10,870 nt of DNA from an uncultured Gammaproteobacteria bacterium (GCA_947258805.1 CAMYJV010000081.1:1-10870), one strand, 5' to 3'; positions 1 to 7,017 are shown, numbered from the stretch's first letter. The notes: generated from the letters alone by a model not told the origin. Translations and numbers: made by a program.

Positions 1-33
1 CGCATCGACGAACTCAACACGCGCTCGCGATGA
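1..33 (+). CDS. possible 3' end of a truncated plus-strand gene
   Basis: Frame 1 is open from the first base and ends in TGA at 31-33, giving the tail RIDELNTRSR. The ten codons are mostly GC-ending (ATC, GAC, CTC, AAC, ACG, CGC, TCG), as in the real genes here, and the repeat-rich spacer starts soon afterwards. Ten codons are too few to name a family or to rule out chance. Confidence 0.3.
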   Translation, partial: RIDELNTRSR

Positions 34-68
34 GGGTGGCGCTGGGCCAGGGCTCCCCTCCCCACCCG

Positions 69-91
69 GTGGGAGCGGCTTTAGCCGCGAT
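69..91 (+). repeat. REP-like repeat family A, copy 1
   Basis: This is the GTGGGAG variant of the 23-bp unit whose core is GGAGCGGCTTTAGCCGC. The core is itself a dyad: GCGGCT and AGCCGC flank TT. Other copies are at 241-263 (+), 302-324 (-), 2408-2430 (-) and 3695-3717 (-). Confidence 0.85.
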
Positions 92-140
92 CTGCCAATC
101 CCGCGGCGAGATAGCCACTCGACATGCTGTCGGAGGCACC

Positions 141-212
141 GGGGACATTCTGCTTTTTCGTTGCGAAACTTGACTACAAGCAAGTACAGGGGAGAAAAAG
201 CAGAATGTCCCC
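141..212. repeat. 72-bp palindromic element with perfect 19-bp inverted arms
   Basis: The left arm GGGGACATTCTGCTTTTTC (141-159) is the exact reverse complement of the right arm at 194-212, with a 34-nt loop between them. GGGGACA ends are typical of small palindromic mobile-element remnants, and no transposase lies nearby. A transcript from either strand could fold into a long stem. It does not look like a standard Rho-independent terminator because the T-run is inside the stem rather than after it. Confidence 0.8.
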
Positions 213-228
213 AACCATGTCCCCAACC
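205..228 (+). repeat. 12-bp tandem repeat ATGTCCCCAACC, two copies
   Basis: ATGTCCCCAACC occurs at 205-216 and 217-228, followed by a degenerate third unit (ATGCCCCACCC). The first unit overlaps the right arm of the 19-bp palindrome, so it looks like slippage at the element's edge. Confidence 0.75.
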
Positions 229-240
229 ATGCCCCACCCA

Positions 241-324
241 GTAGGAGCGGCTTTAGCCGCGATCCCGCCTATCTGGAAGCAGGCCGATCGTTTGGATGCC
301 AATCGCGGCTAAAGCCGCTCCTAC
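241..324. repeat. paired inverted family-A repeats (BIME-like hairpin)
   Basis: Copy 2 (241-263, +) and copy 3 (302-324, -) are perfect 23-bp reverse complements separated by 38 bases. Paired REP units facing each other like this are called BIMEs in enterobacteria and pseudomonads. A role as nuclease barrier, gyrase or IHF site, or transcription attenuator is known for some such elements but cannot be read from the bases here. Confidence 0.85.
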
Positions 325-475
325 CGAGGACCAAAAATTGATGTCCCGCACCCATTGTTCGCGTAGGGTTTAATTGGATGGGTGAAAACGGGGACACGCT
401 GCACGCAGAATACCCTCATCCTAAAGCTCCCTTACTCATTACTATCGTGCCCATCACGCGGAGCAATCGATCAGC

Positions 476-1921
476 ATGAAGCGCCTGTTGTCTCGACTCG
501 TAAAAACCCTGCTGCTGGCTGCAGTCGTCGCCTTCGCCTTGCTGCTGGCGTGGGCCTTCGAATCACGCGGCATGCCGGCGCTGCAGTCATGGCACACGGT
601 CGTCCTCGACAATGAGTTCACGGCGGCCGACGCAACACCGCAAAGCACGCTGCAGGACTACCTGGAACGGGAACGGCGGCTGTTCGCCGAAGTCGAGCAG
701 AAGGTGTACCGGCAGGATGATCTTGACACCGAGTTCATCTACAGCCGCTACCGGGCGGGTGGGCCGCAGGACCCGGCCGCGCAGGCCCAGGACTGGAACC
801 GCTCGTTTGAACTCGTCCCGGCCGAAATCAAGGGCGGGGCGCTGTTGCTGCACGGGCTGACAGACTCGCCTTACAGCCTGCGCCGTGTCGGCGAAATTCT
901 TTACGCACAGGGATACTACGTGCTCGGGCTGCGCCTGCCGGGGCACGGCACCATCCCGGGCGCGCTGACACGGGTGAGCTGGGAAGACTGGGTGGCAGCG
1001 AGCCGCCTGGGCGCGCGCCACGTGCGTAACCGGATCGGCCCGGACCAGCCGTTCTTGATGGGTGGCTACTCCAACGGCGGCGGGCTGTCGGTCAAGTACG
1101 CGCTGGACGCGCTGACCGATTCTGAGCTGCCGGCCCCGGACCAGCTGCTGCTGTTCTCGCAGGAGATCGGCATCTCGCCCGCGGCCGGTATCGCGAACTC
1201 AGACAAGTTGCTGAGTTTTTTGCCGTACTTCGAAAAATTCAAGTGGCTGTCTATCGAGCCGGAGTACGATCCCTACAAGTACAACTCCTTCCCGAAGAAT
1301 GCCGCGGAGGAAGCCTGGGAAGTCACGGCGGCGATCCATCGCCAGATCAAGGAGACACACGACAGCGGGCGCTTGCAGAACTTGCCGCCCGTGCTCACCT
1401 TCCTGTCGTGGACCGACGCCACGGTAGAAACTTCGGCGACTGTGCAGAAGCTCTACGATCGGCTGGACAATACTGGCAGCGAACTCGTTATATTCGACGT
1501 GAACCGCGTCGATCGGCTCGCTGCCTTTATTCCGTCCGCAAGAGAGTTGCCCCTCGACCGGCTGGAAGCCAGTGCCAATCTGCCCTACCGGCTGACGGTC
1601 ATTACCAATGTGGACAAAGACTCGCAACAGGTGGCTGAACATTCCAGGGCGCCCCGTTCCGATGTGACTGCTTCCAGACCCTTACAGATCAGGTGGCCCC
1701 GAGAAACCTATTCCCTGACCCATGTGGCCATTCCCTTTTCTCCCGACGATCCCGTCTACGGCGCAGCCGACAGCCTGCAAGGCACCTACCGCGGCCTGCC
1801 CCTTGGAGCGCTGCAGCCCCGGGGCGAGACTCACGTCCTGGCCGCGCCCTTGAGCCAGCTCATGCGCCTGCGCCACAATCCGTTTTTCGCCTATATCGAA
1901 CAGCGCCTTGCTGAGTTTTGA
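476..1921 (+). CDS. membrane-anchored alpha/beta-hydrolase (serine esterase/lipase type)
   Basis: This 481-residue protein starts with basic residues and a hydrophobic segment (about 11-28), fitting an uncleaved anchor or signal peptide, so the enzyme is probably periplasmic. The fold is shown by the oxyanion loop HGLTDSPYS (126-134), the strand and turn LGLRLPGHG (150-158) and the nucleophile elbow GYSNG with Ser199. Probable triad partners are Asp313 (SWTD) and His416 (LTHVAIPFS). The first half resembles monoacylglycerol-lipase-like hydrolases. At 481 residues it is longer than the usual 280-320; the additions are the N-terminal 120 residues and a long segment between nucleophile and histidine. 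The ATG has only a weak, distant GCGGAG as ribosome site. It stands alone on its strand apart from the small gene downstream. The substrate is unknown. Confidence 0.9.
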   Translation: MKRLLSRLVKTLLLAAVVAFALLLAWAFESRGMPALQSWHTVVLDNEFTAADATPQSTLQDYLERERRLFAEVEQKVYRQDDLDTEFIYSRYRAGGPQDPAAQAQDWNRSFELVPAEIKGGALLLHGLTDSPYSLRRVGEILYAQGYYVLGLRLPGHGTIPGALTRVSWEDWVAASRLGARHVRNRIGPDQPFLMGGYSNGGGLSVKYALDALTDSELPAPDQLLLFSQEIGISPAAGIANSDKLLSFLPYFEKFKWLSIEPEYDPYKYNSFPKNAAEEAWEVTAAIHRQIKETHDSGRLQNLPPVLTFLSWTDATVETSATVQKLYDRLDNTGSELVIFDVNRVDRLAAFIPSARELPLDRLEASANLPYRLTVITNVDKDSQQVAEHSRAPRSDVTASRPLQIRWPRETYSLTHVAIPFSPDDPVYGAADSLQGTYRGLPLGALQPRGETHVLAAPLSQLMRLRHNPFFAYIEQRLAEF

Positions 1922-1992
1922 AAAAATGGAAAAAATGGGGTCGAACCGATTTCCGATTTACAACAGCTCGGTCGAAGACCGGCGCCAGCATT

Positions 1993-2059
1993 GTAGGGTG
2001 CGCTGCGCGCACCGGGGCGTCGGTGCCATTTCCTTTTCGGTGCGCAGAGCGCACCCTAC
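1993..2059. repeat. family-B palindrome (GTAGGGTGCGC...GCGCACCCTAC)
   Basis: The left arm 1993-2013 and right arm 2039-2059 pair at 19 of 21 positions around a 25-nt loop. It lies about 70 bases after the hydrolase stop and could end or stabilise that transcript, but no T-run follows. The right arm with its TTTTCG leader recurs exactly at 2374-2400. A weaker relative is at 9405-9456. Confidence 0.8.
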
Positions 2060-2142
2060 GGCCTTTCTCGCGCTCGACCAGCTGGGCAACTGACGAGTCT
2101 TGTATTTGGGCAAAAATGGTGCAAGGCAACAGATCTCGTGCT

Positions 2143-2169
2143 TTGATATTTTGCTGCGAGTGCTAGACT
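2143..2169 (+). promoter_or_regulatory. candidate extended -10 promoter for the 55-residue gene
   Basis: TGCTAGACT (2161-2169) contains the TGn extension followed by TAGACT, a fair sigma-70 -10 box. TTGATA lies at 2143-2148 with a short 15-base spacer. Transcription would begin at about 2176-2177, the first base of the ATG. This is a motif match only. Confidence 0.35.
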
Positions 2170-2176
2170 CAAGGTC

Positions 2177-2344
2177 ATGGACGAAAGCATTCGGGTCGAG
2201 ATCGAAAAGAAGCAGGCTGAGGCCCAGCTGGCAACGGCAGAAGCGATCCTGGCCGCCAAGAAGGCCCGCTGGTACGAATTAGTGATATTCGGCGGGGCCG
2301 GTATCACGGTAGGCTTGGGCTTAGCCCAGGTTCTATTTCGCTAG
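2177..2344 (+). CDS. small coiled-coil, single-TM membrane protein (55 aa), family not recognised
   Basis: The reading frame runs from ATG at 2177 to TAG at 2342-2344. The frame is closed by TGA about 30 bases upstream with no other start between, so this ATG is the only usual start. Residues 2-31 are highly charged and helical (RVEIEKKQAEAQLATAE, then AAKKARW), as in a short amphipathic or coiled-coil helix. Residues 33-53 are hydrophobic and glycine-rich (LVIFGGAGITVGLGLAQV) and should form one membrane helix. Codon choice is GC-rich at third positions. There is no good Shine-Dalgarno; AAGG sits only two bases before the ATG. Palindromic repeats lie on both sides. It may be a membrane-tethered accessory or phage-derived small protein, but no function is assigned. 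Confidence 0.6.
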   Translation: MDESIRVEIEKKQAEAQLATAEAILAAKKARWYELVIFGGAGITVGLGLAQVLFR

Positions 2345-2379
2345 CGCCCGCGTCTATTAGCAATCTTCCGTTTGTTTTC

Positions 2380-2430
2380 GGTGCGCAGAGCGCACCCTAC
2401 AGGCTTGTCGCGGCTAAAGCCGCTCCCACC
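2380..2430. repeat. composite of family-B arm and family-A copy 4 between convergent genes
   Basis: The family-B arm 2380-2400 is identical to 2039-2059. It is followed after seven bases by family-A copy 4 (2408-2430, GTGGGAG variant read on the minus strand). The block fills the gap between the small plus-strand gene (stop 2344) and the minus-strand antiporter (stop 2434). Here it could act as a bidirectional transcript end, which is inference. Confidence 0.8.
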
Positions 2431-2433
2431 GGG

Positions 2434-3654
2434 TTAGCTGCCTTGCGCCGAACGCGAGCGTGCGCCGAAAGCTTTGGCCCACGGATTTGCGGTTATACCA
2501 TGGCCGATGATGCTGAAAATCACGGTGCAGGCGACCACCATCGCCAGAGTCCCGCTGTTCGCCACGTTCGCATCCAGCACAATAATCGCAAACACGATGC
2601 TCGCCAGCCCGCGGGGCCCGAACCAGCCCATGAAGAGCTTGGTCTCCGTGCTTAAACCGGTGCCGCTGAGACACAGGAAGACGGGTAACATCCGAATGAC
2701 TGTCAGGCTTAGCACGGCATAAAGAACAATGCGCCATTCGAAGCTGCCGACAGCCTGGCCAACCACAGCGACACCGAAGATCGTCCACGTGATCACGGAG
2801 AACACGTCACCCGTGCCCTCCGCCGCTTCCAGCAGCTGGTGACGCTGCTGGGGTAGCAGCGCGCCAAACAAGAGGCCGCCCGTGAAGGCCGCAATAAAGC
2901 CTCTGCCGCCCAGGAGCTGCGCGGCCCCGAAGCAGGTCAGGGCCAGGCCGATGACCGGTACCTGGGCCCAGGTCTCCGTCAGCCACTGACGCCGGTAGGC
3001 GATCTTGAGGAGTTGCGCAGCAGCGGCGGTCAGCCCCAGGCCGACCACGAGCCCGATGCCGATTTCTTCGGCCACGAGACCAACCGCCAGTTGCCAGGTG
3101 GCCTGCTCACCACCCGATTGGGTAATCAGGGCCAGAAACACGAACAGCACCGGTACACAGATGCCATCGTTCAAACCACTTTCCACGTTCAGGCTCTGGC
3201 GAACGTTATCCGGCACCGCTTCATTGCTCACCACGGCTTTGCCCAGGGCAGCGTCCGTCGGCGCCAGCATGGTCGCTACCAGGGCGAGCTCGAGCAACGA
3301 CAGGGTGACATTCAGCCACAGTCCGACGAGGTAACCGAGGACTATGGTCAGAGGCAGACCGATCAACAGCAAGCGAACGGGCAGCCCCGCCACCCGCTTC
3401 AGCACCTTCATGTCGGCGCCGGCTGCATCACTGAACAGCACCAGCGCGAGGGTCAATTCCGCCAGGTTTCCCAGGGTTGCCCGCTCTGTCTCAAACGGGA
3501 CCAGGTCGAGTCCGACAGGCCCGATCAGCACACCAAAGGCCACAAACAACATCGGCCCGCTGATCCACGTCCGCTCGACCGCACCGGCAACGATGCTGTA
3601 TAGGAGAACAAACCCGGCAAAAAGTGCCAGCACCTCGTACAGGACGTTTTCCAT
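2434..3654 (-). CDS. CPA1-type cation:proton antiporter (Na+/H+ exchanger family)
   Basis: This 406-residue inner-membrane protein has about 12 hydrophobic segments across its whole length, matching the usual Na_H_Exchanger domain without the large cytosolic tail of long members. Key signatures are APTDAALGKAVVSN (131-144) and ESGLNDG (158-164). Asn162-Asp163 is the ND pair that marks electroneutral CPA1/NhaP-type exchange of Na+ (or K+) for H+. The late segment FMGWFGPRGLASIVFA is also characteristic of the family. The ATG has a good ribosome site, AGGGAG with eight bases of spacing. It lies 88 bases after the channel gene on the same strand with a repeat between, so it may be the last operon gene or have its own promoter. 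Ion choice between Na+ and K+ cannot be read from sequence. Confidence 0.92.
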   Translation of the reverse strand: MENVLYEVLALFAGFVLLYSIVAGAVERTWISGPMLFVAFGVLIGPVGLDLVPFETERATLGNLAELTLALVLFSDAAGADMKVLKRVAGLPVRLLLIGLPLTIVLGYLVGLWLNVTLSLLELALVATMLAPTDAALGKAVVSNEAVPDNVRQSLNVESGLNDGICVPVLFVFLALITQSGGEQATWQLAVGLVAEEIGIGLVVGLGLTAAAAQLLKIAYRRQWLTETWAQVPVIGLALTCFGAAQLLGGRGFIAAFTGGLLFGALLPQQRHQLLEAAEGTGDVFSVITWTIFGVAVVGQAVGSFEWRIVLYAVLSLTVIRMLPVFLCLSGTGLSTETKLFMGWFGPRGLASIVFAIIVLDANVANSGTLAMVVACTVIFSIIGHGITANPWAKAFGARSRSAQGS

Positions 3655-3694
3655 TGTCAGTTCTCCCTGGCTCAGTCTTGCCGGCTGTGGCTTG

Positions 3695-3717
3695 TCGCGG
3701 CTAAAGCCGCTCCTACC
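3695..3717 (-). repeat. REP-like repeat family A, copy 5
   Basis: A GTAGGAG-type unit read on the minus strand, lying between the channel stop and the antiporter start. It shares the flanking GGCTTG with copy 4, so the two agree over 25 bases. Repeats of this kind inside operons can shield the upstream mRNA from 3' exonucleases and lower expression of the next gene. Confidence 0.85.
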
Positions 3718-3742
3718 GAAAGGTCAGGCGCCGTATCCACGC

Positions 3743-4231
3743 CTAGTCCTCGGCACTGTCACCCGGCACCGTGTCTCTTACCGTGTCTCTGAAATAGACC
3801 CGTTGCACCACCGCCATCACGATAGCCGTGGTCCAGCCAAACATGATGATGCCGTTGGCCCCCTCGATGGAACTCAGCAGGTTCCACTTGGCAGGCAGCA
3901 CGATGTCGCCATAACCCAGGGTCGTAAAAGTCACCATCGAGAAATACAGTGCCTGCTCGAGGCCTTCGATGGCACCCAGCAGCAGGTAGACCAGCGCCCA
4001 GAGGTAGACCTCCAGGAACAGGGCAACGAACATCAGCAGAATGATCCCGAGCACGTTGTAAAGGGGGAAGGTCCGCAGTGCCCGGCGCAGCCGGCCCACA
4101 TGGGACATCATGAGATCACGAGCAAACTTCATGGCCACCGCATGAACCACAGTGGTTAACACCAGCAGCAAGACACCGATACCCAGGTTCGTAAACATGA
4201 GCTGGCTATCCCCCGTCCCGATTACCGACAT
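3743..4231 (-). CDS. two-TM potassium-type ion channel subunit
   Basis: The 162-residue protein has hydrophobic segments at about 12-35, 57-85 and 125-145. The re-entrant pore loop ALYFSMVTFTTLGYGDIVLP carries the K+ selectivity filter TLGYGD (104-109), the hallmark of the Ion_trans_2 family. It has no RCK/TrkA-N or cyclic-nucleotide domain, so gating is unknown. It probably acts as a tetramer in the inner membrane. The chosen ATG (4229-4231) overlaps the stop of the upstream lipoprotein gene as TAATG and has AAGGGAG about ten bases before it. A GTG at 4250-4252 would add seven residues but lacks a better ribosome site. The C-terminus contains a duplicated RDTV. Its tight coupling to an efflux operon is the notable point. 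Confidence 0.88.
   Translation of the reverse strand: MSVIGTGDSQLMFTNLGIGVLLLVLTTVVHAVAMKFARDLMMSHVGRLRRALRTFPLYNVLGIILLMFVALFLEVYLWALVYLLLGAIEGLEQALYFSMVTFTTLGYGDIVLPAKWNLLSSIEGANGIIMFGWTTAIVMAVVQRVYFRDTVRDTVPGDSAED
3768..3791 (-). repeat. 12-bp tandem duplication encoding RDTV twice
   Basis: On the plus strand ACCGTGTCTCTT and ACCGTGTCTCTG follow each other. They encode a repeated RDTV in the cytosolic tail of the channel. The duplication is in frame and probably recent. Confidence 0.8.
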
Positions 4232-5823
4232 TATTCCAGCACTCCCTTCCACTGCCCGGTGCGCTCGCGCATCTCATCTTTCATGGCTTCCGGCAGGAAC
4301 TCTACCGGATCCTTGCCGTCGCGAATCGTCCAGCCGCCGCCCAGTGCAAGATAAACCTGCACGAGATTGACTGACACGGTGCCCGCAGCGTTCGCGAACA
4401 GGTCCTGCTGCTGCACATTGGCGTTCAGGGTGGTGATGAGGGTGTCGAAGTCGATGGAACCCTCCTGGTACTGGATGGTGGCGATAGTCACGGCCCGCTG
4501 GGACGCAGCCGCGGCCAGCCGGTAGGCAGCCAGCTGGTCATGTGAGCGCAGGTAGGCGACGATCGCATTTTCCACGTCACTCTGGGCCAGCAGCACCGTG
4601 TTGCGGTAGTCCACCAGCAACTGCTGAAACAGTGCATCCTGCAAACGGACATTGCTGCGGAGCCGGCCATAATTGAACAGGTTCCACTGGAAGGAACCGG
4701 AAAAATCCCATTCCTTGCTGTCGCCCTCGAACAAATTCCCCGTGTCATCCGACGCCGTGCCAATGGAACCGCCGATTGAAAAGGCCGGGTACAGGTCTGT
4801 GACGGCCACGCCGATCTGGGCGCTCTGGGCTGCCAGCTGGCGCTCGGCAACCCGGATGTCAGGCCGCCGCCGGATCAGGTCCTGGGGCATGCCCAGTGCC
4901 GTCGCGGGCGGCGTGACGGGAATAGCCTTTTTCTCACCCAGGATGTAGCCAAGATCCTGCGGCGGCTGGCCGAGCAGCACCGCGAGGGAGTTCTTCGACT
5001 GCTGCAAGGCCGTTTCCAGGCCCGACACCGAGGCCCTGGTGTTGTAGAGCAAAGACTCGGCCTGATCCACATCGAGTTCGCTCACGGCGCCGGCATCGAA
5101 CTTGGCCTGGGCAATCCGCAGGCTTTCCTCCTGCTGCTTCACGTTCTCGTTCGCCACGTCAATCCGTTCCTGGAAGGTACGGATCTGGATATAGGTCTGC
5201 GCAACCTGCGACACGAGGGATACCAGGGCGCCGTCGTAACTCGCTACGCTGGCATCCAGAGTCGCGGATGCCGACTCGACCTGCCGCCTGAAACGGCCCC
5301 AGAAGTCGAGTTCCCAGCTGACGCTGCCGCCCAGGCTGTAGTCCTCGAAGGTATCCCCCCTTTGGCGTTGCCTGGAGGCCGACCCGACACCCACCTGCTG
5401 CTGGGGATATTGATTACCAATGGCAATACGCAACTGCTGCTGGGCCTGCAACACCCGCAGCGCGGCCGAGCGCAGTGTCAGGTTTTCCTGCAGCGCCTGC
5501 TCGACCAGTCGATCGAGCACCGGATCGCGAAAGCTTGTTTGCCACCACCGGGCATCAACGGCGGCCGTATTATTAATGAGTGCGTTGTTCGATTCCTGCC
5601 AATCGGCTTCAACCTTGGCGTCGGGTTCGGCGTAATCAGGACCGAGCGCAATGCACCCGCCAAGGCCCAGGGACAAGCACAGGCCAGCCACCAGGCGCGC
5701 CGGCCTCGCCATCGGGGCGGCCACGGCAACGCGTTGACTGGGAATAATGGTGCCGAGTCGTGGTTGCGTAGTTATGCGGTCGGATACGACGCAACTATGA
5801 TGCGGCACCTGCGTTTCTGCCAT
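4231..5823 (-). CDS. NodT-family outer-membrane efflux lipoprotein (TolC-like outer-membrane factor)
   Basis: This is the outer-membrane exit channel of the tripartite pump. LCLSLGLGGC is a lipoprotein signal whose acylated Cys is residue 57 of the longest frame. It is followed by ALGPDYAEP, the usual NodT/OprM-type opening of the mature protein. Two OEP repeats follow, rich in long coiled helices (for example LRSAALRVLQAQQQLRIA and LRIAQAKFDAGAVSELDVDQAESLL), with the conserved MPQDLIRRRPDIRVAERQLAAQ between them. The extent given is the longest open frame. The true start is probably the ATG at 5710-5712, which makes a 20-residue signal peptide and a 493-residue product; the extra 37 residues would bury the lipobox. 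Neither start has a clear ribosome site. The HlyD gene ends 60 bases upstream, and the channel gene overlaps its stop. Confidence 0.92.
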   Translation of the reverse strand: MAETQVPHHSCVVSDRITTQPRLGTIIPSQRVAVAAPMARPARLVAGLCLSLGLGGCIALGPDYAEPDAKVEADWQESNNALINNTAAVDARWWQTSFRDPVLDRLVEQALQENLTLRSAALRVLQAQQQLRIAIGNQYPQQQVGVGSASRQRQRGDTFEDYSLGGSVSWELDFWGRFRRQVESASATLDASVASYDGALVSLVSQVAQTYIQIRTFQERIDVANENVKQQEESLRIAQAKFDAGAVSELDVDQAESLLYNTRASVSGLETALQQSKNSLAVLLGQPPQDLGYILGEKKAIPVTPPATALGMPQDLIRRRPDIRVAERQLAAQSAQIGVAVTDLYPAFSIGGSIGTASDDTGNLFEGDSKEWDFSGSFQWNLFNYGRLRSNVRLQDALFQQLLVDYRNTVLLAQSDVENAIVAYLRSHDQLAAYRLAAAASQRAVTIATIQYQEGSIDFDTLITTLNANVQQQDLFANAAGTVSVNLVQVYLALGGGWTIRDGKDPVEFLPEAMKDEMRERTGQWKGVLE

Positions 5824-5883
5824 TTGCGTATCAACAACTACAGACTACTAACCGGCGCGGATTGAGGCATCCTTTGACACCCA

Positions 5884-7017
5884 CTAGCGGTCACCCGTTG
5901 CCGACGCCGTGTCATCCCGGGCCGATGAAGACCCGGAGCCGGTCTTCACCAGCACGGATGCCGTCGTCCCGACGCGCAGCTCAACGCCCGCCGGCACCTT
6001 GTCGAGCTGAATGCGCACCGGCACCCGTTGCGCCAGCCGTATCCATTCAAAGGTGGCGCTCACGGTGGGTAACAACTCAAAACCCGTACTACCGTCGCTC
6101 TGTGCAATACCCCAGCCGAGGCTGTCCACGCGGCCCGCGATAGGTTCACCGGGATAGCTCATCAGCGTGACCATCGCGTCGTCACCCGGCCGGATGTTGG
6201 CCACGTCCGTTTCCTTGAAAAAGCCGTCCACCCAGTAGCTGCTGATATCCACCAGGGCCAAAGCCGGCTGATTCGCCACGGCATAGCTGCCCATGCGCAG
6301 GTTCAGGTTGGTCACATAGCCCTCCACCGGGGCCCGCACCCCGGTGAATTCCAGGTTCAGTTCCGCCTGGCGCAGCGCGGCGACGGCCTGCCGAATGCTG
6401 GGATTCGCATCACCTGCTGCACCCAGGTTGGCTCTGGCTTCGGCCAATGCGGCCTCGGCCTGCGCCAGGGAAGCTTTGGATTCCGCCACGGCGGCCAGGG
6501 AGGCTTTGCGCTGCTGCACCGCGACCGTGTAGTTCGCCTTCGCCCGGTCCACGGACTTCTGGGAGGTGGCCTTTTGCGGCAGCATCTCCTGCTGACGCTG
6601 GTACTCGGCCTCGTTTTTCTCAATGGTCGCGTCGGCCGCCTGAATGGTCGATTGCGCCTGGTTCACGGCCGCGCGGGCGACGGCCACGCCGGCCTGGGCT
6701 GACTCAACCTGTTTCTCCAGCGCCTGCACATCATCGCCCGTCCCGTCGAGCTGGGCACGGGCCTGATCGACGCTGGCCTGGAAAGTGCGCGGGTCAATGG
6801 CGAACAGCAGCTCGCCGGCTTTGACCAATTGATTGTCTTTCACGGCCAGCTTCACAATGGGCCCGGATACACGCGGCGTGATCTGGATGACATCGGCGCG
6901 CACCTGCCCGTCGCGGGTCCACGGATTTGCCAGGTAGTCCCAGTACTTCAGCAAACCTGCAAAGACCGCTACCGCCACCACGGCGCCGGTCAACAGATAT
7001 TTCTGCGGTATCTTCAC
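5884..7017 (-). CDS. HlyD/EmrA-type periplasmic adaptor (membrane fusion protein, AaeA-like)
   Basis: This 377-residue adaptor links the FUSC inner-membrane component to the outer-membrane factor. A single N-terminal membrane helix (about 8-24) is followed by YWDYLANPWTRDGQVRADVIQITPRVSGPI, the typical opening of the EmrA/AaeA group. The first half-lipoyl segment spans about 45-75. A long alpha-hairpin runs from about 80 to 220, and the second lipoyl half is around GVRAPVEGYVTNLNLRMGSYAV (226-247). The beta-barrel region (about 255-355) contains YWVDGFFKETDVANIRPGD. The C-terminal Ser/Thr-rich tail is probably flexible. Translation starts at GTG (7015-7017) directly after the TGA of the DUF1656 gene, with CAGGG five bases before it, so coupling is likely. 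Confidence 0.93.
   Translation of the reverse strand: MKIPQKYLLTGAVVAVAVFAGLLKYWDYLANPWTRDGQVRADVIQITPRVSGPIVKLAVKDNQLVKAGELLFAIDPRTFQASVDQARAQLDGTGDDVQALEKQVESAQAGVAVARAAVNQAQSTIQAADATIEKNEAEYQRQQEMLPQKATSQKSVDRAKANYTVAVQQRKASLAAVAESKASLAQAEAALAEARANLGAAGDANPSIRQAVAALRQAELNLEFTGVRAPVEGYVTNLNLRMGSYAVANQPALALVDISSYWVDGFFKETDVANIRPGDDAMVTLMSYPGEPIAGRVDSLGWGIAQSDGSTGFELLPTVSATFEWIRLAQRVPVRIQLDKVPAGVELRVGTTASVLVKTGSGSSSARDDTASATGDR

Larger units (their letters stand above)
34..475. other. gene-free, repeat-rich intergenic region upstream of the hydrolase
   Basis: No convincing gene lies in these 442 bases. Short open frames on both strands simply read through palindromes. The region holds three copies of the GTRGGAGCGGCTTTAGCCGCGAT repeat, a pair of perfect 19-bp inverted arms and a 12-bp tandem repeat (each listed separately). 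There is also a weak dyad of TGTCCC and CACCCAT (342-355) against ATGGGTG and GGGGACA (378-396). I see no clear -35/-10 pair for the hydrolase, although its promoter should lie near the right end. Confidence 0.7.

Noticed and set aside
124..312. 62-codon plus-strand open frame, and a 70-codon minus-strand frame at 14-226
   Set aside because: Both read through the palindromic arms, which is why each contains GTFCFF; no independent coding signal.
3005..4159. Long plus-strand frames opposite the antiporter and channel genes
   Set aside because: They are antisense shadows of GC-rich genes with clear family motifs on the minus strand; their products are low-complexity and basic.
5362..5865. 167-codon plus-strand frame opposite the outer-membrane lipoprotein
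   Set aside because: Antisense shadow; no membrane, signal or family motif, while the opposite strand has a lipobox and OEP repeats.
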